Shown here: positions 42,920-50,226 of the stretch, in pieces
Layout of the letters: each line of letters opens with the position of its first letter
Numbering within the stretch: the stretch's first letter is position 1
Source: CAYONP01 sp964405335
Lineage (GTDB): Bacteria > Armatimonadota > UBA10988
Assembly (NCBI GenBank): GCA_964405335.1
Contig: CAYONP010000012.1
Coordinates: 1 to 64,000, forward strand
Reading direction: 5' to 3'
Length of the DNA stretch: 64,000 nt
Translations under genes and position numbers: made by a program
The notes under the pieces: model-generated
What the model saw: the letters and a program-made list of their open reading frames with translations, nothing else
What the model was told of the DNA's origin: nothing
Database searches by the model: none

Positions 42920-43315
42920 ATGGCCAGCCAGAAGCGAATCCTCGTGGTCGATGACGAGCGCCTGATTGTGCTCAGCATCCGCCAGAACCTGGTCATGGCC
43001 GGCTACCAGGTGATCGAGGCGCTCGACGGCCGCGAGGCGCTGGAGCAGCTTGAGGTCGAGCGGCCCGACCTGGTCATCCTCGACGTGATGATGCCCGAGC
43101 TGAACGGCTGGGACGTGCTGACCTGCATCCGCGACGACCCCGAACTCCGCGACACGCCGGTGATCATGCTCACTGCGCTCGGCCAGGAGGGCGACGAGCG
43201 CGAGGGCATCATCCGCGGCGCCGATGTCTATCTGACCAAGCCGTTCGAGCCGGCCAAGCTGCTCGAGCTGGTCGGCCGCCTGCTGGCCAGCGACGACGAG
43301 GCGCGGGTGGTCTAG
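42920..43315 (+). CDS. Receiver-only response regulator
   Basis: The 131-residue protein is a single CheY-like domain: acidic pair Asp11-Asp12 in LVVDDERL, phospho-acceptor Asp55 in VILDVMMPELNG, Thr85 and Lys107 in YLTKPFEPAKLL. There is no output domain, so it must act through protein contacts or a phosphorelay. No histidine kinase gene is in the window. It lies just upstream, and on the same strand, of the Hsp70-like, sigma and macroglobulin genes. Confidence 0.92.
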   Translation: MASQKRILVVDDERLIVLSIRQNLVMAGYQVIEALDGREALEQLEVERPDLVILDVMMPELNGWDVLTCIRDDPELRDTPVIMLTALGQEGDEREGIIRGADVYLTKPFEPAKLLELVGRLLASDDEARVV

Positions 43316-43487
43316 CCGCGGAGACTCGACCCTCCTACCCACGTCAACCCGCCGCGCGCCGGGCGTCGGCCAGTCCCGTCGCGTGCAGGCCCGTTCGGCG
43401 AACGGGCTCTACCCGCGCTTGGCGAATGCTCACCCCTGGGGCACAATGTCTGTTTGCCTGGCCGATTGCCGGCCGGCTGGAGGGCGC

Positions 43488-45047
43488 ATGAGCGGCGTGG
43501 TGGCGGTCGATCTGGGCAACACCAACACGGTGGTGGCCGCCGTCGCCGACGGCGGCGAGGCCGAGGTGTTGGCCCTCGACGGCCTGTCGCAGCCGGCGGG
43601 CGACCTGCCGCCGCTGATCCCCACCCTGGTCTACGTCCACGACGCCGGAGCGGTGCGATTGAGCGCCGGCGAGGCGGTGCGCGCCGCGGGGCTCGAGCGG
43701 CTCGACGACGGGCGGCTGTTCCGCGGCTTCAAGCGCCGGCTGGCGGCCCAGGCGCCGGGTCTCGATCCGGTGCTCGACGGCGTCGAGGTGACCGCCGAGC
43801 GCGTCGCCGGATGGTTCGTGACCGAGTTGCTCGGCCGCGTGCCGGAGCTCGATCGGAGCGGCGACACGATGGTCTTCACCGTCCCGGTGGGCGCCTTCCA
43901 AGTCTATCTACGCTGGCTCGAGCAGCTCCAGCCGGTGCGCCACTGGCAGGCCGTCGACGAGAGCACGGCGGCGGCGCTGGGTTACCGCGTCGCCGCACCG
44001 GGCCGGCGCGTGCTGGTGGTCGATCTCGGCGGCGGCACGCTCGATTGCTCGCTGGTCCGCCTGCCCGAGCGGTTCGAACCCGACGGCAAGCCGGTGGTCG
44101 CGACGGTGCTGGCCAAGGCGAGCCAGGTGCTCGGCGGCGACGATATCGACACCTGGCTGCTGGCGCTGGCCGCGGCGCGGTGTGGGCTGGCCGACGAACA
44201 GCTTGCCGCGCATCCCTCGCTGCGCCTGGCCGCCGAGGCGGCGAAGATCGAGCTGAGCACCGCTCCGCTGGCCACCTTCGCCGCCGAGCTTGACGGCCGG
44301 GCGCTGCGCTGCCGGCTGAGCCGCGACGACCTCGAAGACCTGCTCGTCCGCCACGAGTTTCTCAGCCGGCTGCAACAGAGCCTGGAGTCGGTTCTCCGCC
44401 AGGCCGAGCGGAAGGGCGTCGGCAAGGACGATCTCGAGCAGGTGCTGCTGGTCGGCGGCACGGCTCGGATGCCGGCGGTGCGCCGGGCGGTGATGCAGGT
44501 TTTCGGCGCGGCCAGGGTGCGCTGCGACGACGTCTTCTGCGCCGCGGCGAAGGGCGCGGTGCATCTCGGCCGCGGTTACGTCGTGCGCGACTTTCTGTTT
44601 CACAGTTACGGGGTACGGGGCTGGAACCACCAGGCCGGCCGGCACGAGTACGACCTGGTGGTGCCGGCGTTGACGGCCTATCCGTTCGAGCAGCCGGTGG
44701 TGCGCGAGTATGCCGCCTCGAGCCCCGGCCAGCCGGCGATGGAGGTCTACCTCGGGGAGATCGAACATGCCGATCTGGCCCGGCCCGAGGTGGTGGTGCA
44801 AGATCGCCAGGTGCGGGTGCTCAACGCGCCGGCGGCGCTGCATCGCTATGCGCTGGTCGAGGCCGATCGGGTGATGCCGCTGAACAACGGGACGGTGGTG
44901 CCGCTCGATCCGCCGGGTCATCCGGGAGTGAATCGCCTGCGGCTGGCGTTCATGGTCGATGCGCGCCGGCGATTGACCGTCAGCGCGTATGATCTGCAGA
45001 CCAACAAGGTACTGCTCGACAGCTCGCCCATCGCGACGCTGACTTGA
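43488..45047 (+). CDS. Hsp70 (DnaK)-family protein lacking the C-terminal lid
   Basis: The 519-residue protein has the actin-like ATPase motifs of Hsp70: phosphate-1 VAVDLGNTNTVVAA, connect region with AVDESTAAALGY, phosphate-2 VLVVDLGGGTLDCSL and adenosine VLLVGGTARMPAVRRAV. About 130 residues of beta structure follow (from FHSYGVRGWNHQAG to SAYDLQTNKVLLDSS), resembling a substrate-binding beta-sandwich, but the helical lid is absent. It is shorter than DnaK (~630 residues) and probably specialised. No DnaJ or GrpE gene is near. The ATG has GGAGGG upstream. Only 59 bases separate it from the sigma factor gene. Confidence 0.87.
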   Translation: MSGVVAVDLGNTNTVVAAVADGGEAEVLALDGLSQPAGDLPPLIPTLVYVHDAGAVRLSAGEAVRAAGLERLDDGRLFRGFKRRLAAQAPGLDPVLDGVEVTAERVAGWFVTELLGRVPELDRSGDTMVFTVPVGAFQVYLRWLEQLQPVRHWQAVDESTAAALGYRVAAPGRRVLVVDLGGGTLDCSLVRLPERFEPDGKPVVATVLAKASQVLGGDDIDTWLLALAAARCGLADEQLAAHPSLRLAAEAAKIELSTAPLATFAAELDGRALRCRLSRDDLEDLLVRHEFLSRLQQSLESVLRQAERKGVGKDDLEQVLLVGGTARMPAVRRAVMQVFGAARVRCDDVFCAAAKGAVHLGRGYVVRDFLFHSYGVRGWNHQAGRHEYDLVVPALTAYPFEQPVVREYAASSPGQPAMEVYLGEIEHADLARPEVVVQDRQVRVLNAPAALHRYALVEADRVMPLNNGTVVPLDPPGHPGVNRLRLAFMVDARRRLTVSAYDLQTNKVLLDSSPIATLT

Positions 45048-45106
45048 CGGCGCGGATCGGCTCCAGCGGCGTATCAGGTGGCACGCGAGGTCCGAAGAGA
45101 GGGACC

Positions 45107-45727
45107 ATGCAAGACGAGTCGGGCCCGGCGGCGGGCCGGCGGCTGACCGACGAGGCGGTGGTGGCGCTCTGCCTGGCCGAGGGCCCCGACCATTTCGGCG
45201 AGTTGGTCAGTCGCTACCGCGAGCCGATCTACGGCCTGGCGCTGCACCTCACCGGCGATGCCGAGGAGGCGCGCGACCTGGCGCAGCAGAGCTTCGTCAA
45301 GGCCTTCTGCGCGTTGGGGCGGTTCCGGCCCGGGGCGAAGTTCTCGAGCTGGATCTACACCATCGCCGCCAACCTCTGCCGGAGCTGGCTGCGCAAGCAG
45401 AAGCACCGCGCGGTGAGCATCGAGGGCAGCTTTCCCGATCCCGAGCAGTTGCCCAGCCAGGCCGCCATCTGCGATTCGGCCGAGGTCACCTGCGAGCGCG
45501 AGCAACTGCGCCGCGACATCATGTCGGCGGTCAACGCGCTGCCCACTAAGTACCGCGTGGTGGTTGTTCTGCGGCACTTGAACGACCTCAGCTACAAGCA
45601 GATCGGCGAGGTGCTCAAGCTGCCCGTCTCGACCGTCGAGCATCGTCTCCGCACCGCCCGTGAAATGCTGCGCCAGCGGCTGGGCGACCACTTCGACCTC
45701 GACGCCGGGGAGGATGGTGCCGCGTAA
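45107..45727 (+). CDS. ECF-type RNA polymerase sigma factor
   Basis: The 206-residue protein has sigma region 2 (DLAQQSFVKAFCALGRFRPG, then SSWIYTIAANLCRSWLRKQK) and region 4 with a helix-turn-helix (LSYKQIGEVLKLPVSTVEHR). Regions 1 and 3 are missing, as in the extracytoplasmic-function class. It should direct polymerase to its own regulon when released by its anti-sigma. Start: ATG at 45107, with GAGAGGG before it. The following gene, whose N-terminus is anti-sigma-like, overlaps it by 14 bases, the standard arrangement for a sigma/anti-sigma pair. Confidence 0.92.
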   Translation: MQDESGPAAGRRLTDEAVVALCLAEGPDHFGELVSRYREPIYGLALHLTGDAEEARDLAQQSFVKAFCALGRFRPGAKFSSWIYTIAANLCRSWLRKQKHRAVSIEGSFPDPEQLPSQAAICDSAEVTCEREQLRRDIMSAVNALPTKYRVVVVLRHLNDLSYKQIGEVLKLPVSTVEHRLRTAREMLRQRLGDHFDLDAGEDGAA

Positions 45728-48700
45728 GCGCTGGAGCGACGCCGACCTCGAGGCGATGATCTCGCTCTATCTCGACGGCGAGCTGTCGCCGGCCGACCAG
45801 GCCGCCGTCGAGGGCTACCTCGCCGCGCACCCCGAGTCGGCGGCGGCCCGGCTGCACGAGGCGGCCCGCCTGATCGACGCCCTCGACGAGGCCGTCGCCG
45901 CGCCGCCGGTCGACGAGCGCTTCGACCGCGCCGTGGCCGAACAGATTGCCGCCCTCGGTCGCCGCGGCCGGCGGCGCGAGCGGCTCAGTCTCGTCTCACC
46001 CCTGGCCGTGGTGCGGCTCGCCACCGAGGCGGTCCTGCTGCTCTTCCTCGGCGCGCTGCTCTGGCTGCATCCGTGGGCGCCGACGGTCAGCCCGATCGAG
46101 TGCCAACTGCTCGGCGATTCGTCGTGGCTGCTCGGCCGGCCGGCGGCGGTGCGGCTGCTCGTCCGCGACCGCGCCACCGCCGCGCCGCTGGCCAATGCGC
46201 CGGTGCGCCTGCGGCTGTGGCAGTCGCATTGGCGCGAGACGCTCTACTCCGGCCGGACCAACGACCAGGGCGCGGTCGACGCCTCGTTCGCTCTGCCCGA
46301 CGACCTGGAGCCCGGCCGCTACGTGCTGGTCGCCGATGTCGCCGGCCCGCGCGGTTCGGCGGTGGTTAGCGGAGCGGTGCAGTTGGAGCGCCGCGCCCGG
46401 CTCGACCTGGTGCCGCTCTCGGTCTGCGTGCCGGTCGGCCGGCCGCTGGCGGTGCAGGTGGCCGCGCGCGACCTGGGTTCGGGCGCGCCCCTGTCGCGGC
46501 CCGAGCTGCGCTGGCGGCTCGAGGACGCCGGGCGGACCACCCTCGCCGCCGGCACCACGACGCTGTCGGATCACGGCCTCGGCACGTTGGAGGTGCCGAC
46601 CAGCACGGCGCTGCCGCCCGGCCCGGCCTCGCTGCTGCTGGCCGTCGGTGGCCAGACGGCGCGGCACGCCGTGCTGCTCCAGCCGGCGCTCGACGATGGT
46701 CTGGCGATCGAGATCGAGCCCGACCGGCCCTATGTCTCGGCCGGCGCTCGGTTCGGCGCGACGGTGACCGTGCGCGGTCGCGACGGCCTGCCGGTCGAGT
46801 CGGCGCGCTGCCGGGCAAAGCTGTGGCTGCAGGGCCGGGTCTCGGTCGCCTCGGGCTGGACCGATGCCGGCGGTGTGTGGGAGGTCAGCCTGCCCGCCCC
46901 GGCCGGCGACGCCGCCCGCGCCTGGGCCGAGCTGGCAGTCGAGGCCGAACAGGCCGGCGAGGTCGGCACCGAGCGGCTCCGCCTGCCGGCCGCGCGTGCG
47001 CCGCTGCGGCTCGCCGCCGAGCCGGTGGGTGGCCGATTTGTGCCGGGGATCGAGAACCTGTTGCTGGTCACCGCCGAATACCCCGACGGCACGGCCTATG
47101 ACGGGCCGGCGCGGGTGACGGTCGAGCAGGCCAGCCAGTCGAGCCGGCACGAGATCGAGCTGCGCGGCGGCGAGGCGCTGGTGCGCTGGACGCCGGTCAC
47201 CGCTCCGGCGAGTGCCAGGATCGAGGCCACGCTCGACGGCCGCCGGCTGAGCCGGACGATGGCGCTGCCGGCCGCGCCGGCCGACGAGGGGCTGCTCATC
47301 TTGCCGGCGCGCCGGCGGGTTTCGCCGGGCGACGCGGTGCGGGTCGAGCTGCGCGCTCCCCGGGCGGTGCAGGCGGCCTATCTCGACCTGGTTGCCGACG
47401 GCCGGATCGTCTCGACCAGCAGCCTCAGCCTGACCGGCCGGCGCGGCTCGGTGGTGCTTCAGATCCCCGCCGCGCCGGCCCGGACGCTCAGCCTGCGGGC
47501 CTATGCCGCGCGGTACGACCGCGGCTGGCGCACGGCGCGGTTCGAGTTCATCGTCGCGCCGCGCGGCGGGCTGCGACTCACCGCCGCTCTGGATCCCGAG
47601 GCGCCGGACAGCCTGCTGGTCACCGCCCGCGACCTGGACGACCAGCCGGTGCGCGCCGAGGTGGCCGTGGCGCTGCTGCCGGCCGGCGCCCGAACACCGC
47701 TGCTCGGCGAGGCTCCGCCCACGCCGGCGGGTCGGTTTACGCTCTCGGTCAACTCGACCCGGCTGGCCCACGAGCGGGCGCTGTCGGCGCAGCGGCGGTT
47801 CTTCGCCCGCGCGCCGTTGTTCAGCTCGCTGGCCGGCGGCCTGCTGGTGCTCTGCGCCCTGCTCTGGTGCCGCCAGCGGTTGAGCGATCCGTTCGAGCAG
47901 GTCTATCGCGCCGAACGCCGTGCCTGGGGCGAGCTGCCGGCGGTCCACCGGCGCGGCACCTGGGCCGGTTACGGCGTGCTCGCCGGCGGCCTGGCCCTGG
48001 CCGTGGCGTTGGCCGGCGGGGTGGCCCTGGCCGGCCGGCAGGCCCGCGCGCTGGCGGCCCTGGCCACAGCGCCGGCGCCGGTCTATGAGCCCTACCCAGC
48101 GCCGCCGGCCGGCCGCCAGGCCGAGCTGCTGCAGGCCGGCCTGCGGCTCGCCTCGCCACCCGCGGCGGGCGGCGGGTCGCCCGCCGCGACGTTCGTCGCC
48201 GCCACCGACGAGAAGGGCATCGCGCGGATCGAGCTGCCCGGCGACGGGCGGCGCTACCAGGTCGTCGCCCGCGCCCTGGACGCCGCCGGCGCGGCCGGCG
48301 AGGCGGCGACCTCGATCGTGGCGCCGGCACGCCTCTCGGCCGAGCTGCGGGCGCCCGCGGCGCTGCGGGTCGGCGATCAGCTCCACTTGCCGCTCGAGGT
48401 CGACAACCCGACCGATGCGCCGCAGGCGCTGCGGATCGACTCGGTCGCCACCGACGGCCTCGAGCTGGCCACGGCGCCGACGCAACGCGTGGTCGCCCCG
48501 CCGCGGCGGCGGTCGCGTTTCGCCATCCCGGTCCGCGCCGCCGAGCCCGGCCGGGGCAGCTTGTCGGCCGAGATCACCGGCCGTGAGGTCGAGCTGTCGC
48601 AGCGCGCGAGCATCGACATCACGCCCCGCGCGCCGCGCCTGAGCGAGGCGCGAAGCCTGCTCGCCGGCGGGCACGACGAGCTCGATTTCGAACTGCCGGC

Positions 48701-50150
48701 CGGCGCGGTGGCGCCGCGATTGACCGTCGAGATCGACCCGGAGCCGCTGCACCTGGCCGACCGGGCCCTGGCCGGCGTGGCCGAGCGGCCGGTGTTCGGG
48801 CTGCTCGAGGCCGCGGCGGCGCTCGAGGCGGCCAGCCTGCGGGTGCGCATCCCGCGCGACGCCGGCCGCGACGCTCCGCCGCTCGAGCCGGTCGCCACTG
48901 CCTACCAGCGCTTGCTCGGCTACCAGGCGCGCGCCGCTGGCGGCTTCAGCGAGCAGCCGGGCGGTGCGCCGAGCAAGCTCGCCACCGCCCGCGCGCTGGC
49001 GGCGCTGGTCTCCGCCTCGCGGGTCTATCCGGTCGACGAGCGATTGCTGGCGCGCACGGCTAACTGGCTCGCCGCGCGGCACCACGCGCACAACGGCACC
49101 TGGCTGCCAGACCTGCCGGCGGGTGACGAGGCAGCCGACGAGGTGCTGCGCGCCACCGCTCAGGCGACCATTGCCCTGGCCGCCGCCGACCGCGAGCAGC
49201 CGGCGCTGGAGACCGCCCGGACGCACCTGACCGAGGCGCTGCCGGCCGCCGGCGACGTCTATGCGCTGGCCCTTGGGCTGGTCGCCCTGCGCGCGGCCGG
49301 CGCCGAGCCCGAGGAGCTGCGCGAGCCGCTCGATCGCCTGGCTGCCTTTGCCCAGCCGCGTGAAGCCGGAGTGAGTTGGCTGACCGCCGCCGCCACGCCG
49401 ACCGGCGCGACCGGCCGCGGCGCGGCGCTGGAGACCACCGCGCTGGCGGTCCGCGCGCTGGCCGCCGGGCGCGAGCGGCGGCATCGCGAGGCCGCCCAGG
49501 CGGGCGCCGACTGGCTGCTGGCGCAGCAATCGACCGACGGTACCTGGGGCGCCGCGGCCACCACCGTCGCCGTGGTCCGGGCGCTCTCGGCGCTGGGCGA
49601 CCCGCCCGCCTCGGCCCGCGGGCTGCTACTCGTCGAGCTCGATGGACAACGGCTTGGCCGGGCCACCATCTCCAGCGGCGATCAGCCGCTCGAGCTGGTT
49701 GCCGCGCCCGAGCCGGGCAGCCACCGGCTGGCGGTCCGCTTCATCGGCCGCGGCCGGGCCTATGTGCGGGCGGCCTGGTCGCACAGCCGCAGCGTCGCCG
49801 AGCCGAACCAGTCGGGCCTCTCCGCGGCGGTGGCCTTCAGCGCCAAGTCGGTGCCGCCCAACGGCCGCCTCACCGCCACGCTGACCGTGCGCAATACAGG
49901 CGACCGGGCCGTGCCCGCGGTGGCCGCGCGGTTCCCGGTGCCGGCCGGCTTCGAGCCGGTCAAGGGCGGCGCGTCGCTGCTCGAGCTGGCCGTCGGCGAT
50001 CTCGCTCCAGGTCAGGCGAGGGCGGTGCAGGTGACGCTGCGAGCCAACGCCACAGCCGCCGGCATCGCACCCGCGCCGGCCACCGTCTACGCGACCTACA
50101 ACCCGGCCCGTCGCGCCGAGGTCGCCGTGCCGCCGGTGGCCATCCTGTAG
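45714..50150 (+). CDS. Anti-sigma domain fused to a thioester-less alpha-2-macroglobulin-like protein
   Basis: The 1478-residue protein has several parts. Residues 1-80 resemble an anti-sigma domain (LEAMISLYLDGELSPADQAA, PESAAARLHEAARLIDALDE) without zinc-binding Cys. A membrane helix lies at about 100-118 (EAVLLLFLGALLWL). Macroglobulin-type beta domains follow to ~690 (YSGRTNDQGAVDASF and SVASGWTDAGGVWEVSLP, each with the GxxxTDxxG turn). Two further helices lie near 703-718 and 752-773. Another beta region is followed by an alpha/alpha-toroid (about 1000-1310) and a C-terminal CARDB-like domain from ~1373. At the place of the PYGCLEQT thioester, RPVFGLLEAAAALEA has no Cys or Gln. The ATG lies directly after GGGGAGG, so translation probably couples to the sigma gene. 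The likely role is sensing envelope state and holding the sigma factor. Confidence 0.75.
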   Translation: MVPRKRWSDADLEAMISLYLDGELSPADQAAVEGYLAAHPESAAARLHEAARLIDALDEAVAAPPVDERFDRAVAEQIAALGRRGRRRERLSLVSPLAVVRLATEAVLLLFLGALLWLHPWAPTVSPIECQLLGDSSWLLGRPAAVRLLVRDRATAAPLANAPVRLRLWQSHWRETLYSGRTNDQGAVDASFALPDDLEPGRYVLVADVAGPRGSAVVSGAVQLERRARLDLVPLSVCVPVGRPLAVQVAARDLGSGAPLSRPELRWRLEDAGRTTLAAGTTTLSDHGLGTLEVPTSTALPPGPASLLLAVGGQTARHAVLLQPALDDGLAIEIEPDRPYVSAGARFGATVTVRGRDGLPVESARCRAKLWLQGRVSVASGWTDAGGVWEVSLPAPAGDAARAWAELAVEAEQAGEVGTERLRLPAARAPLRLAAEPVGGRFVPGIENLLLVTAEYPDGTAYDGPARVTVEQASQSSRHEIELRGGEALVRWTPVTAPASARIEATLDGRRLSRTMALPAAPADEGLLILPARRRVSPGDAVRVELRAPRAVQAAYLDLVADGRIVSTSSLSLTGRRGSVVLQIPAAPARTLSLRAYAARYDRGWRTARFEFIVAPRGGLRLTAALDPEAPDSLLVTARDLDDQPVRAEVAVALLPAGARTPLLGEAPPTPAGRFTLSVNSTRLAHERALSAQRRFFARAPLFSSLAGGLLVLCALLWCRQRLSDPFEQVYRAERRAWGELPAVHRRGTWAGYGVLAGGLALAVALAGGVALAGRQARALAALATAPAPVYEPYPAPPAGRQAELLQAGLRLASPPAAGGGSPAATFVAATDEKGIARIELPGDGRRYQVVARALDAAGAAGEAATSIVAPARLSAELRAPAALRVGDQLHLPLEVDNPTDAPQALRIDSVATDGLELATAPTQRVVAPPRRRSRFAIPVRAAEPGRGSLSAEITGREVELSQRASIDITPRAPRLSEARSLLAGGHDELDFELPAGAVAPRLTVEIDPEPLHLADRALAGVAERPVFGLLEAAAALEAASLRVRIPRDAGRDAPPLEPVATAYQRLLGYQARAAGGFSEQPGGAPSKLATARALAALVSASRVYPVDERLLARTANWLAARHHAHNGTWLPDLPAGDEAADEVLRATAQATIALAAADREQPALETARTHLTEALPAAGDVYALALGLVALRAAGAEPEELREPLDRLAAFAQPREAGVSWLTAAATPTGATGRGAALETTALAVRALAAGRERRHREAAQAGADWLLAQQSTDGTWGAAATTVAVVRALSALGDPPASARGLLLVELDGQRLGRATISSGDQPLELVAAPEPGSHRLAVRFIGRGRAYVRAAWSHSRSVAEPNQSGLSAAVAFSAKSVPPNGRLTATLTVRNTGDRAVPAVAARFPVPAGFEPVKGGASLLELAVGDLAPGQARAVQVTLRANATAAGIAPAPATVYATYNPARRAEVAVPPVAIL

Positions 50151-50226
50151 GGACACGCCAACGGCGTGTCCAGCGGGACGGCCGTCGCGCCGGTTCGCCG
50201 GCGCGCGCCGTTGGCGGCGCACCTAC
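50147..50226. repeat. GTAGGG-type element with a hairpin between convergent genes
   Basis: The sequence starts GTAGGGACACGCC, overlapping the stop of the macroglobulin gene. It forms a 9-bp stem (GGACACGCC AAC GGCGTGTCC, 50151-50171) and ends GCACCTAC next to the heparinase stop. It may act as a bidirectional stop, but there is no T tract. Confidence 0.6.

Noticed and set aside
45996..49529. 1177-codon minus-strand frame opposite the macroglobulin gene
   Set aside because: Gly/Arg/Gln-rich antisense shadow. The plus strand has coherent domains and helices.
50147..50226. Rho-independent terminator between convergent genes
   Set aside because: There is a good 9-bp stem but no T tract on either side, so I list it as a repeat only.
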